DNA from: Prevotella sp. oral taxon 376
GTDB taxonomy: Bacteria > Bacteroidota > Bacteroidia > Bacteroidales > Bacteroidaceae
NCBI RefSeq assembly: GCF_003043945.1
Contig: NZ_PYXG01000001.1
Location: forward strand, 744,001 to 808,000
Length of the DNA stretch: 64,000 nt
Direction of reading: 5' to 3'
Shown in pieces: positions 44,636-53,957 of this stretch; position 1 is the first letter of the stretch, and every line of letters begins with the position of its first letter. The translations under genes and the position numbers were made by a program. Under the pieces are notes generated by a model. That model saw only the letters and a program-made list of their open reading frames with translations. It was not told the origin of the DNA and ran no database searches.

Positions 44636-46633
44636 ATGAAACGATTACTACTTCTCGGCATATTTACGGCAGCCACCCTGCTCGCACATGCCCAAATGCG
44701 CACCAACGGCTATTCCACATGGCTATCCCGTAAAATAGATGGTCGCTTTTCGTCAGTTTCCGGCTGGTTCGCCCTTGAGTCGTTACCCACCGATACGGCA
44801 GCCTTCATCGGTGTCAAGGACACAAGAGGAAGATATGTTACCGTGAGCGTAGACCTGCACGGACACCTTCTCCTCGGTCTTTCGGGAAAATACGAAAGGT
44901 TGAACGAAGAAGTTGAAGCCTTCAGGTGGTACCATATCCTCATTGATCTGAAATGTCATGACATCTATATCAATGGCAGAAATATCGCCCATGATTACCA
45001 AGCCGGCCTCTCGTACAACGGACAGCTGACGCTATGGGCAGGCAAAGACTTTACCAACCGACATGATTGGGACACCGATCTGAATGTTATCAACGGGCTT
45101 ATAGATGAAGTGAAAGCATCGTCAGAACCTGTCGAGGCCATCTTCCTTAAGGCGAACATTGGCTGGAGAATGAACCAAAAACCAGACCTGAGCATTCCTG
45201 ACAACCATTTTCAATATGCGTTCAGTCGACCGAGATATCACCTGTTGCCGGCGGCCAACTGGACCAACGAGACCCATGGCCTCCTCTATTTCAATGGAAC
45301 ATATCATATCTTCAACCAAAAGAACGCCTCTAACATCCTCCTCCGGCAGATCAATTGGGGACACTTCTCTTCGCCTGACTTGATTCATTGGACCGAGGAA
45401 AGGCCGGCATTGCGCCCGTCGGAGCCTTACGACAATGCGGGAATATGGTCAGGACATGCTATGATAGACGACAATGGTGTGCCTGTGATTTTCTATACCG
45501 GAGGCTCGGAGCCGCATTCCGTCAATGCGGCATTTCCTCTGGACTCCACGCTCATCCACTGGCAGAAATACGCCGGGAACCCCATTATCAAGGATCGACC
45601 CTCCGAATACTCAAGAACCGACATGCGCGATCCCTATGTTTTCCGTGCAGACAGCATTTGGTATATGGTCGTCGGTTTTGGTATCGACCGCACTAAGGAA
45701 TCTCACGGGGCACTTCTACTCTACAAGTCAACCGACTTGAAGACCTGGGAATACCGCCACTTGCTTTTCGAGGGGAATCCACGAAAAGACCACTCGGGCA
45801 AATTCTGGGAGATGCCCGTCTTCAAGAAGATGGGTAGGAAATGGATTCTTAGTATCAACCGGATACCGGAGCGAGGCATTCCGGCCCGCACCCAATACTG
45901 GATTGGGGAATTCAAGCATGAGAAGTTCGTGCCCGACAAGGCCGTTCCCCAAAACTTAGAGGTCGTCAACCGACTGCTCTCGCCATCAGTCTGGGATACT
46001 CCTGACGGTAGAACGATTGCCCTTGCCATCATCCCTGACGAGATAAACGCCATATCCAATGCAGAAAACGGATGGGCACATCTTTACTCCATACCTCGGG
46101 AATGGTCGTTCAATGGCAAGAAAATACTCCAAAAACCTTATAAAGGATTAGAAGTCCTGCGTGCGGAAAAGAGCATTCTTGAAGAAAGATGCTTAGGATC
46201 TGCACCCTTAATCATCAATAAGCAGGGGCTGCAGAAAGAAATTTTACTAACTTTTAAAACCACGGGAAAGAAGCCCTTCGGCATCACGCTTCACAAAAAT
46301 CCGGACGGAACAGAATACTCCAGGATATACTTCAATCCTGAAAAAGACGAGCTCGTTGTCGATCAAACCCACTCCTCTCTTCGGACGGGAATTCCCAACC
46401 TTCTCCGAAAAGATCATTACAAGATAGACACGAAGAAACCCATAGAACTGCATCTCTTCATCGACGGCTCTGTAGTGGAAGGTTTCATCAACGGCGAAGA
46501 TGCCTTCACCACCCGTATCTTCCCATCTACCGCCAAGAGTGCACAAATAGAGATTTTCTCCGAAAACGCACAGACTCGGGTCAAAGCCGTGGTCTATGAC
46601 CTGAGACCTGCCAACATCCATACAAACTTCTAA
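44636..46633 (+). CDS. LamG-GH32 protein with altered nucleophile motif
   Basis: Secreted 665-residue protein: signal peptide 1-20, a LamG/concanavalin-like sandwich (about 22-175), a GH32 five-bladed propeller (about 200-480) and a C-terminal beta sandwich (about 500-655). The nucleophile motif WMNDPNG reads WTNETHG, so the catalytic Asp is Glu212. MRDP (Asp332) and WEMP (Glu392, with Cys replaced by Met) are kept. Because several neighbouring residues also differ, this looks like a distinct subgroup and not a point mutation. Catalytic activity is uncertain; a fructan-binding or different-linkage role is possible. Confidence 0.85.
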   Translation: MKRLLLLGIFTAATLLAHAQMRTNGYSTWLSRKIDGRFSSVSGWFALESLPTDTAAFIGVKDTRGRYVTVSVDLHGHLLLGLSGKYERLNEEVEAFRWYHILIDLKCHDIYINGRNIAHDYQAGLSYNGQLTLWAGKDFTNRHDWDTDLNVINGLIDEVKASSEPVEAIFLKANIGWRMNQKPDLSIPDNHFQYAFSRPRYHLLPAANWTNETHGLLYFNGTYHIFNQKNASNILLRQINWGHFSSPDLIHWTEERPALRPSEPYDNAGIWSGHAMIDDNGVPVIFYTGGSEPHSVNAAFPLDSTLIHWQKYAGNPIIKDRPSEYSRTDMRDPYVFRADSIWYMVVGFGIDRTKESHGALLLYKSTDLKTWEYRHLLFEGNPRKDHSGKFWEMPVFKKMGRKWILSINRIPERGIPARTQYWIGEFKHEKFVPDKAVPQNLEVVNRLLSPSVWDTPDGRTIALAIIPDEINAISNAENGWAHLYSIPREWSFNGKKILQKPYKGLEVLRAEKSILEERCLGSAPLIINKQGLQKEILLTFKTTGKKPFGITLHKNPDGTEYSRIYFNPEKDELVVDQTHSSLRTGIPNLLRKDHYKIDTKKPIELHLFIDGSVVEGFINGEDAFTTRIFPSTAKSAQIEIFSENAQTRVKAVVYDLRPANIHTNF

Positions 46634-46644
46634 TATTTCTAAGA

Positions 46645-48105
46645 ATGAGAAAAATATTGTTTCTGATTATGTTCGTCTTGTCTGCACTGACCATAGAAGC
46701 GGCAAAAGGGTCGTCTTATGACGAACCTTATCGTCCCCAATACCACTTTAGCCCGGAGAAAGGATGGATAGGCGACCCGAGCGGACTCACCTATTATCTG
46801 GGGAAATACCACCTTTTCTGGTGGGGAAAAGCCGTTTCCACCGACCTTGTACATTATGAACAGATCACTCCAAATGTGATGAGAAACACCCCTGCGGGCA
46901 TGTCTAACTTCACCGGCTCCATGGTGATTGACAAGCATAATACCGCAGGATGGGGAACTAATGCATGGATTGCCGTCATGACCGTATATGAGCAAGACTC
47001 CAAGAAGCAGGCCCAGGGCATAGCCTTCAGCCACGACGGTGAGAACTTCTATCACTATGACCAGAACCCTGTACTGGACTTATGGAGCACCGAGTTTCGC
47101 GACCCCACCGTCTTTTGGCATGAGCCTACGCGGAAATGGATTATGGTGGTAGCCAAGGCTCGCGAGAAAAAAGTGCAGTTCTATTCATCAACCAATCTGA
47201 AGGAATGGATCTGGGAGAGCGATTTCGGTCCTTCAGGCAATCAAGAGAAAGCATGGGAATGTCCTGATCTTTTCCTCGTTCCCGTGAATGGTGATTGGAA
47301 TGACAGGAAATGGGTACTGCTAACTTCCATAAACTGGGCACAAGAACAATATTTTATCGGCGACTTCGACGGACATAAATTCACCCTGATGGACAACCAC
47401 CCTGCGGAGCCCTTTCTCGTGGACAGAGGACTTGACTATTACGCCTCACGGGTTTTTCGCGACTACGATGGCACACTTCGCAACGCTATTTCCATGGGAT
47501 GGCTCGCCACATGGGACTATGCGCCACTGGCTCCTTCGGCTTGGGGGAAGGGATTCTGGTCTGTTCCGCGCATATACAACCTCAAATCCTTCAAGGAAGG
47601 AATGCGTCTGACCCAGCAACCCATAGAAGAACTTAAGACTTTACGCGGAAAGCCTTTCAGACTGGCAGGAAAGATTCCCGTAGGAGCAAAGCCTTTAAAG
47701 GGATTCTCTCCTAAGAGTAATGCCTATGAACTGGATGCCGTTTTTGATGCGAGGGTCGAGAATACCTACGGATTCTATCTCTGCAAAGGGCAAGGCCATC
47801 AGACTATTATTTCCTACGACACCAGAAGCCACACCCTTCTCATTGACCGCACCAACTCCTCGGATGTGGAAATCCCGAAATTCAAACGCATTGCCCAAAC
47901 CGAAGTTTATCCTGAAAACGGAAAGCTGAGGCTACATATCTATGTGGACAAATCAAGCATCGAGATTTTCACCAACCAAGGGAAGGAGGTTTTCTCGCTG
48001 CTTACCTATGCCGGCGATGCACAAACGGGCATAGAGACCTTTGCTCTCCGGCCGGGTACTTGGATGCAACTAAACGCATGGACTTTGGATTCTATTTGGA
48101 AATAG
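46645..48105 (+). CDS. GH32 fructosidase with WIGDPSG motif
   Basis: Secreted 486-residue GH32 enzyme: signal peptide 1-19, propeller and a C-terminal sandwich, no extra N-terminal domain. The nucleophile Asp is kept in GWIGDPSG, where Gly replaces the usual Asn before it. FRDPT and WECPDL are intact. It follows the LamG-GH32 gene by 11 bases and is surely cotranscribed. The compact form and the altered subsite residue suggest a specificity different from the canonical GH32 of the same locus; exo-fructosidase is a fair guess. Confidence 0.9.
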   Translation: MRKILFLIMFVLSALTIEAAKGSSYDEPYRPQYHFSPEKGWIGDPSGLTYYLGKYHLFWWGKAVSTDLVHYEQITPNVMRNTPAGMSNFTGSMVIDKHNTAGWGTNAWIAVMTVYEQDSKKQAQGIAFSHDGENFYHYDQNPVLDLWSTEFRDPTVFWHEPTRKWIMVVAKAREKKVQFYSSTNLKEWIWESDFGPSGNQEKAWECPDLFLVPVNGDWNDRKWVLLTSINWAQEQYFIGDFDGHKFTLMDNHPAEPFLVDRGLDYYASRVFRDYDGTLRNAISMGWLATWDYAPLAPSAWGKGFWSVPRIYNLKSFKEGMRLTQQPIEELKTLRGKPFRLAGKIPVGAKPLKGFSPKSNAYELDAVFDARVENTYGFYLCKGQGHQTIISYDTRSHTLLIDRTNSSDVEIPKFKRIAQTEVYPENGKLRLHIYVDKSSIEIFTNQGKEVFSLLTYAGDAQTGIETFALRPGTWMQLNAWTLDSIWK

Positions 48106-48111
48106 AACTGC

Positions 48112-49146
48112 CTATCGCAGCACTTCCCGACTCATGAAGGCGGCAATGGTCTTCTTCCTCACATAGTTGAAAGACAGGTACATGAATCCGTGATACGGAT
48201 TACCAGTACCCCAGGAGTTCTTTGCGATGAAGTATTTATTGCCCTCCCTGTCATGGGCTATTCCCACCAAGGCCATCGCATGGTCGTCAGTGGTCTGGAG
48301 ATGATCGAAAGCCGCCTGGCGTTCCTCTTGTGTGCACGGCGTCCTCTCGTTGTCCAGCCGAGCCAATCCCTTGGCAAACGAGAATCCTTCCTCCGAAATA
48401 TCGCCCTCCCAGCAGACGGCGTGCCCGCTGCGTAAGGCTTTCTCCATATAGCCCATCAGGTCGTCGATGGGAATATTGAGATAAGTGTCATACATCTTGT
48501 TGTCGGGTGTCTCCAGTACAAAAGATTCTCCAAAGCGATGATGCAGGAAGCTCGTTAGTGCCTCATACTCGAGTTCACGACACACGCTATGCGCAAATTC
48601 AAACGGACTATACTGTGCTCCAAACATGAAGACTGCCCTCGGCCGATAGTCTATCTCACGGTCCAACAGGTCGTTCACACCGCGACGAAAATCATCGAAG
48701 TCATGAGTAGCCACTGACAGTTGGCGCAGCTTGCGACATAAAATATTGTAGTTCACGCCCTCCCGGGCATGATAGGAGTCATACGGCATGACTCCGTAGA
48801 GGCTGATCAGACGGAGTGCCGTCGACCCCATGCCCCTCAAATCTATCTCTCGAGCCCCTCGAGAGAGATTGCTCTGACAAGCCTGATATTCCAGATATCT
48901 GCGAGCCAGGAAGTCGGTAGACAAGTTCACGGAGTCGCCCAGCTCTATATGTTCACTCTCAATGGTGGCCAACATGGCATAAATCCAACACAACGAACTG
49001 TGTCCCTGATTCTTCACGGGGGTGGTTTTGAGTCTCACCTCATCCACGAAATCAGCAATCCCGCCCGGCATCTTGTCAGGCCGCGAACATCCGGCGAGCA
49101 GCAGAATTGCCAGCAGCAACGATAAGTAGATCTGTAGTTTCTTCAT
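48112..49146 (-). CDS. Papain-like (C1) cysteine peptidase lipoprotein
   Basis: Lipoprotein with lipobox LLAGC near residue 20 from the ATG at 49146 (MKKLQIYLSLLLAILLLAGC). The C1 catalytic residues are all present: Gln and Cys in VKNQGHSSLCWIYA, His in DDHAMALVG and Asn in AKNSWGTG. The arrangement resembles the bleomycin-hydrolase/aminopeptidase C branch. It is convergent with the GH32 gene (6-base gap), so it is not part of the fructan operon. Confidence 0.88.
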   Translation of the reverse strand: MKKLQIYLSLLLAILLLAGCSRPDKMPGGIADFVDEVRLKTTPVKNQGHSSLCWIYAMLATIESEHIELGDSVNLSTDFLARRYLEYQACQSNLSRGAREIDLRGMGSTALRLISLYGVMPYDSYHAREGVNYNILCRKLRQLSVATHDFDDFRRGVNDLLDREIDYRPRAVFMFGAQYSPFEFAHSVCRELEYEALTSFLHHRFGESFVLETPDNKMYDTYLNIPIDDLMGYMEKALRSGHAVCWEGDISEEGFSFAKGLARLDNERTPCTQEERQAAFDHLQTTDDHAMALVGIAHDREGNKYFIAKNSWGTGNPYHGFMYLSFNYVRKKTIAAFMSREVLR

Positions 49147-49157
49147 AATCAACGGAA

Positions 49158-49165
49158 CAAAGATA
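49158..49165 (-). promoter_or_regulatory. -7 promoter box of the papain-like lipoprotein
   Basis: TATCTTTG on the minus strand, 11 bases before the ATG at 49146. Confidence 0.6.
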
Positions 49166-49296
49166 ACAAAAAAAGAAGAAAAACAGAAAGAATAAAAAGA
49201 TGAAAAGTGAACAGGTCTTCTCCTAAAAATTGGAGTTTATCTTATAAAAGATAACCTTTTAGTTTTTTATATTCCTAATTTATTCTGTTTTTTTCG

Positions 49297-49304
49297 TACC
49301 TTTG
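49297..49304 (+). promoter_or_regulatory. -7 box of the U32 peptidase gene, leaderless position
   Basis: TACCTTTG with only four bases (CAGC) before the ATG at 49309. As at dtd, transcription should begin at or next to the start codon. Confidence 0.6.
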
Positions 49305-49308
49305 CAGC

Positions 49309-50568
49309 ATGAATGAGAATATCCTGGATTTTGAGATTATGGCTCCGGTGGGCTCACGAGAGAGTCTTGCTGCAGCCATTCAGGCCGGCGCCAACTCTGT
49401 CTACTTCGGCATCGGACAGCTCAATATGCGGTCGCATTCGGCAAACCACTTTACCATCGACGACCTGCATGAGATTGCCCAGACCTGCCAAGAGCACGAC
49501 ATCAAGACCTATCTCACCGTTAACACGATCATTTACGACAATGATATCGAGACGATGCGGCAGATTGTCGATGCGGCCAAGACAGCCCGAATTTCAGCCG
49601 TCATTGCTTCGGATGTGGCCGTGATGACCTATTGCAACAGGGTAGGGATGGAAGTTCACCTCTCCACCCAGCTCAATATCACCAACATCGAAACACTGAA
49701 GTTCTATGCCCAGTTTGCCGATGTGGTGGTGCTTGCCCGTGAACTGAACATGAATCAGGTGGCTGATGTTTACCAACAGATACAGGAACAGCAGATAAGA
49801 GGCCCCAAGGGTAGCCTCGTGCGCATAGAGATGTTCTGCCACGGAGCCCTCTGTATGGCTGTTTCAGGCAAGTGTTACATGAGCCTTCACAATGCCAATC
49901 GCAGTGCCAATCGGGGTGAATGCGTGCAGATTTGCAGGCGTTCCTATACTGTAACCGACAACGAAACGGGTAACCAACTAGAGATAGACAACAAGTATAT
50001 TATGAGCCCAAAGGATCTGAAAACTATCCGTTTCATCGACCGCATGATGCGGAGCGGAGTGCGGGTGTTTAAGATCGAGGGGCGTGCCCGCGGACCGGAG
50101 TATGTCTACACCGTGGTTTCCTGTTACAGGGAGGCCATCCGAAGCGTGCTCGACGGCACCTTTACCGAGGAGAAGAAAGACCAGTGGGATGAGCGGTTGT
50201 CCACCGTCTTCAACCGAGGATTCTGGGATGGCTATTATCAGGGACAGACCTTGGGCGAATGGAACAAGCACTACGGCTCCGCGGCAACGGAGAAAAAGGT
50301 GCTCATTGGCAAGGTTATCAAGTACTTCTCCAAGCTGGGCGTAGCAGAGATTGCCGTCGAGGCCGCCCCCTTCAGCAAGGGCGATAAGTTGCTCATCACA
50401 GGAAACACCACGGGCGTTATGTATCTTAACGCCGGCGAAATACGCTATGAGCTCCATCCTGTGGACAAGGCTGAACAGGGATGGCGGGTCTCCATCCCCG
50501 TAAACGACAAGGTGAGACCCAACGATAAATTGTTTAAGTTAGTAAAACAGGCCCATGAAGACGATTAA
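49309..50568 (+). CDS. U32-family peptidase/tRNA or rRNA hydroxylation protein
   Basis: A 419-residue U32 protein. The family signature is clear (MFCHGALCMAVSGKCYMS), with further cysteines in GECVQICRRSY that may hold a [4Fe-4S] cluster. Characterised relatives TrhP/TrhO-pathway and RlhA proteins use prephenate for RNA hydroxylation, so a role in tRNA U34 or 23S rRNA hydroxylation is more likely than proteolysis. It overlaps the sufE-like gene by 14 bases, an interesting link to iron-sulfur supply. Confidence 0.85.
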   Translation: MNENILDFEIMAPVGSRESLAAAIQAGANSVYFGIGQLNMRSHSANHFTIDDLHEIAQTCQEHDIKTYLTVNTIIYDNDIETMRQIVDAAKTARISAVIASDVAVMTYCNRVGMEVHLSTQLNITNIETLKFYAQFADVVVLARELNMNQVADVYQQIQEQQIRGPKGSLVRIEMFCHGALCMAVSGKCYMSLHNANRSANRGECVQICRRSYTVTDNETGNQLEIDNKYIMSPKDLKTIRFIDRMMRSGVRVFKIEGRARGPEYVYTVVSCYREAIRSVLDGTFTEEKKDQWDERLSTVFNRGFWDGYYQGQTLGEWNKHYGSAATEKKVLIGKVIKYFSKLGVAEIAVEAAPFSKGDKLLITGNTTGVMYLNAGEIRYELHPVDKAEQGWRVSIPVNDKVRPNDKLFKLVKQAHEDD

Positions 50569-50983
50569 TGAACTACAAGATGAGGTCATCGAGGAGTTCG
50601 CTGATTTCGACGACTGGATGGATAAATACCAGATGCTCATCGATCTCGGCAACAATCTTAATGTACTCGACGACAAGTATAAGACCGAACAAAACCTTAT
50701 AGACGGCTGCCAGAGCCGCGTATGGATACAGTGCGACTGCGAGGATGGGCGGCTCAGGTTCACCGCAGATAGCGACGCCCTCATCGTGAAGGGCATCATC
50801 GCCTTGCTCATACTGGTGCTCAGCGACCATACGCCGACGGAGATTCTTGAGGCCAACCTTTACTTCATAGACCGAATAGGACTACGGGAACACCTGAGTC
50901 CGATCCGCTCTAACGGACTCCTTGCCATGGTGAAGCGTATCAAGAGTTATGCCCTGGCCTACCAAAGCAAGGAAAACAACTAA
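50555..50983 (+). CDS. SufE-family sulfur acceptor
   Basis: Accepts persulfide sulfur from the cysteine desulfurase SufS and boosts Fe-S cluster assembly. The active cysteine is Cys52 in LIDGCQSRVWI. The 142-residue length and C-terminal helix fit SufE. It overlaps the upstream U32 gene and lies 10 bases before the aspartic protease gene; the suf operon itself is not in the window. Confidence 0.92.
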   Translation: MKTINELQDEVIEEFADFDDWMDKYQMLIDLGNNLNVLDDKYKTEQNLIDGCQSRVWIQCDCEDGRLRFTADSDALIVKGIIALLILVLSDHTPTEILEANLYFIDRIGLREHLSPIRSNGLLAMVKRIKSYALAYQSKENN

Positions 50984-50993
50984 GACTAAGAGG

Positions 50994-52307
50994 ATGAGAA
51001 AGTTATTTAGCATCCTCATTGTGCTGGCATTGGCCATGCCCGCACAGGCACAGGAAGCCGACAGCCTTGCTGCCGTGTGTCTCAACCAGAGCGACTGGTT
51101 TCGCCTGCAAGAGATATATCGTACTGACAGTACCCGGATTTCCCCTTTCCTCAGACTGTTCTCGAAGACTATGCTCAACCATTTCTTTGGCCGCCCGGAA
51201 GACGCCATAAACGATATCCGGAAGGTATTGAGAGACTATCAAGGTGAGCTGGGAAGCTCTAACTTCATCTCCCTGGTGATTATGCTGGGTCAGAACTACA
51301 GCCTGCTGGGACATAACAAGCAGGCTGCGGCCGTCCTGCAGAATTTCATCAGCACATGGAAAGACAGAATCGACTCTATATCGCTGGCACCCTATGTGGC
51401 ACGCGAACGCAACTACCGCAGCCTCAGCAAATACGATCTCTATCAAGTCAGGCAACCGAAAGCCACCTATCAGATATCTTTCAAGATTCAGGAAGTGGGC
51501 GACTCGGCCCAATCGCTATTCTTTGTTGAGGGAGGATTGAACGGGCACAAGAGCAGTTTCGTCCTCGACACGGGAGCCGCCTACAATGTGATTACGCCCG
51601 ATCTGGCCACTGCTTACGGACTGAAAATCATCGGCAGAGGCACCCAGGTGAGAGGCATCAAGCCGTTGGAAGGCCAAACTGCCATCGCCGAGAGCCTGCA
51701 GTTAGGCGACCTGATGCTGCGGAATGTGCCTTTTGTAGTACTTGATATCCAGAAAGGAAGCAAGATTCCGACACAGAAAACTGCCTTTCTGAAAATGATT
51801 ATCGGACAGTCTCTATTCCGCCGGTTCTCCTCTTGTGCCTTCAATTTCACCCGCAGCACGCTTACGCTGCATGCCGACAGCACCAACTCAAACAATTTGG
51901 CTGACTTACGCCCCAATCTCTGTTTCTCTCAGGGGGGCGTACTGCAAGTAAATGTCAGCGACGGTCGACACCACTATCCTCTCATCTTAGATAGCGGCTC
52001 GACCACCAGTTGGATGGGACCCGACTATTACAAAGAGCATACAGCCGATGTGGCAAGAGAGGGAAAATGGGCTATCAAGAGCGGCGCAGGGTATGGAGGA
52101 GTAAGCTATACGAGCCAGTTTATCATGCCGCAGATAACCCTCACCATCGGCGAGAGTACTTTCAGCATGAAGAAAATGCCCATCACCACCATGTCGAGCC
52201 AGCAGAACAACATCGACAGCGGAGCCGGCCGACTGGGAAACGAGTTCTTCCGCCGGTGGCAGCAACTGACCATCGACTATGCCAAGATGACCCTACAACT
52301 GAAATAA
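50994..52307 (+). CDS. Secreted aspartic protease with two retropepsin-like halves
   Basis: Signal peptide (MRKLFSILIVLALAMPAQAQ), then a helical domain of about 140 residues, then two retropepsin-like domains. The first catalytic motif is VLDTGAAYNVI and the second ILDSGSTTSWM. Each half thus keeps the D-T/S-G triad, so one chain could form an active pair like pepsin. The 437-residue start at 50994 is set by the signal peptide. Substrate unknown. Confidence 0.85.
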   Translation: MRKLFSILIVLALAMPAQAQEADSLAAVCLNQSDWFRLQEIYRTDSTRISPFLRLFSKTMLNHFFGRPEDAINDIRKVLRDYQGELGSSNFISLVIMLGQNYSLLGHNKQAAAVLQNFISTWKDRIDSISLAPYVARERNYRSLSKYDLYQVRQPKATYQISFKIQEVGDSAQSLFFVEGGLNGHKSSFVLDTGAAYNVITPDLATAYGLKIIGRGTQVRGIKPLEGQTAIAESLQLGDLMLRNVPFVVLDIQKGSKIPTQKTAFLKMIIGQSLFRRFSSCAFNFTRSTLTLHADSTNSNNLADLRPNLCFSQGGVLQVNVSDGRHHYPLILDSGSTTSWMGPDYYKEHTADVAREGKWAIKSGAGYGGVSYTSQFIMPQITLTIGESTFSMKKMPITTMSSQQNNIDSGAGRLGNEFFRRWQQLTIDYAKMTLQLK

Positions 52308-52310
52308 AAC

Positions 52311-52856
52311 ATGCGCAAACTGCGTACCATAGAAATGAAGCGACTTTCCGTAGACGAGTTCAGGGAAGCCCGCAAGTTGCCCCTCGTTGCCGTGCTCGAC
52401 GATGTGAGGAGCCTCTATAATGTCGGTTCTGTGTTCCGCTCGTGCGACGCCTTCCGCGTAGAGGCCGTCTATCTGTGCGGCATCACCGCTTGTCCACCCA
52501 ATGCAGAGATACACAAGACTGCCCTCGGAGGCGAAAACAGCGTAGAGTGGAAATACTTCAAGCAAACGGAAGAGGCCGTGCGAGAACTTCAACGAAACGG
52601 CTATTTCGTCTACTGCATCGAGCAAGTGGAAGGCTCCACGAAGCTGCAAGATCTTAACCTCACCTGTGGGGCCCGGCACGAAGAGCGCTATGCCGTCGTT
52701 TTTGGCAATGAAGTGAGGGGGGTGAAACAGACCGTGGTAGACCTAAGCGATGGCTGCCTCGAGATTCCGCAGTTCGGTACCAAGCATTCCCTGAATGTGA
52801 GCGTCGCAGCGGGCATCGTCATCTGGGAATTCGCCAAAGGACTGAAACTAGAATAA
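52311..52856 (+). CDS. SpoU/TrmH-family RNA 2'-O-methyltransferase
   Basis: SPOUT-fold methyltransferase of 181 residues. The three family motifs are present: LDDVRSLYNVGSVFRSCDA, YAVVFGNEVRGV and LEIPQFGTKHSLNVSVAAGI. There is no N-terminal substrate-binding extension, so the target (tRNA or rRNA) cannot be assigned. It starts 3 bases after the aspartic protease gene and ends 1 base before the convergent AraC gene. Confidence 0.92.
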   Translation: MRKLRTIEMKRLSVDEFREARKLPLVAVLDDVRSLYNVGSVFRSCDAFRVEAVYLCGITACPPNAEIHKTALGGENSVEWKYFKQTEEAVRELQRNGYFVYCIEQVEGSTKLQDLNLTCGARHEERYAVVFGNEVRGVKQTVVDLSDGCLEIPQFGTKHSLNVSVAAGIVIWEFAKGLKLE

Positions 52857-52857
52857 G

Positions 52858-53667
52858 TTATTCTCGGAAGTTGGTTGGAGATACGCCAAGATGTTTCTGC
52901 ACAAAGCGACTGAAATAGGCGGGCGAGGAGAACTCGAAAAGGTCGGAGATCTCAGTAAATGTCATTTCGCGCTCTTTCAGCAGCCGGCGTATGTGGATGA
53001 TGACAAAGCGCGTAATCCAGTAATTGGCTGTTCTGCCGCTTACGCCCTTGCACACCTCCGAGAGATATTTCGGCGTTACGCACAGCTTGTCGGCATAATA
53101 GCTCACTTCACGGTTCTTCACATAATCGCCGCGTTCGAGCATTTGCATGAAGCGGGCAATGATGTCGGTGTCTTGGAACGAGATGTTGGTCAGTCCGTTT
53201 TGTGCGGCGTGGATGTCGAAAAAGTCGAGAAACATCATCTGCGTGGCACATATCAGTATGTCTTCTTGAAAGGGATTCTCGGTGTTCAGCAACCTTTGTT
53301 CTATCTGTACAAAGTCTTGCCGCAGCTGTTCGAACCGCCGGGCATCCATCTGCATGACGGGATAAGCATAAAGAGCCAACGCGCCTTTGATTCCATAGTT
53401 GCTGCGGGGCGTACAAAGTTCCAGAAAATCAGACTTCATGTAGACGCACATCACATCCAAATCGGCAGAGGGCCGCAAATGCTCCAACAACTGTTGAACC
53501 CCAACAATCATTGCTTCTCCCGATTTTAATAAAAACGGATTCCCATCAAACATAAAGTCGAACCGGCCACGCATACAGATAATGTGTACCACATAATCTT
53601 TCAGTTCGGCCGTACCGAGACGTTTGAGATCACGCTCCACGATCAGGTTACTTTTGTTAAACGACAT
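52858..53667 (-). CDS. AraC-family transcriptional regulator
   Basis: A 269-residue regulator: N-terminal cupin-like sensing domain (about 25-160) and a C-terminal double helix-turn-helix (about 175-269, including SYYADKLCVTPKYLSEVCK and FTEISDLFEFSSPAYFSRFV). Ligand and targets are unknown. It stands alone, with a strong promoter and no neighbour in the same direction. Confidence 0.9.
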   Translation of the reverse strand: MSFNKSNLIVERDLKRLGTAELKDYVVHIICMRGRFDFMFDGNPFLLKSGEAMIVGVQQLLEHLRPSADLDVMCVYMKSDFLELCTPRSNYGIKGALALYAYPVMQMDARRFEQLRQDFVQIEQRLLNTENPFQEDILICATQMMFLDFFDIHAAQNGLTNISFQDTDIIARFMQMLERGDYVKNREVSYYADKLCVTPKYLSEVCKGVSGRTANYWITRFVIIHIRRLLKEREMTFTEISDLFEFSSPAYFSRFVQKHLGVSPTNFRE

Positions 53668-53695
53668 AAGATTCCTATGATTGGTCTTGCGGTAA

Positions 53696-53726
53696 CAAAG
53701 ATAATCTTTTTATCTTATATCACAAA
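53696..53726 (-). promoter_or_regulatory. Promoter of the AraC-family regulator
   Basis: On the minus strand, TTTG (53726-53723), a 19-base spacer and TATCTTTG (53703-53696), close to ideal consensus. The leader is about 22 bases. Confidence 0.75.
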
Positions 53727-53957
53727 GCGCCGTGGCAAGAAATCTTACCATGGCACTTCTGTTTCCTTTTTTCTGATTAAGGCTTGAGAGATTAAACTCA
53801 AACATATATAAACCCACTTTTGCACCAGTAGAATAAAAACGGGTGGTCTATACTATTTATACATCAGTTCGGAATAAGTTTTTCTAAAATCTGCAGTGTT
53901 CAATGCTTGATTGCCAAGGCGGAACGTCTCGGCAAATGACGGCGGTCTTGCCCTACT

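Noticed and set aside
45260-45280. Sequencing error as the cause of the Asp-to-Glu change in the LamG-GH32
   Set aside because: Neighbouring motif positions (Pro to Thr, Asn to His, Met to Thr) also differ, so a single miscalled base cannot explain it.
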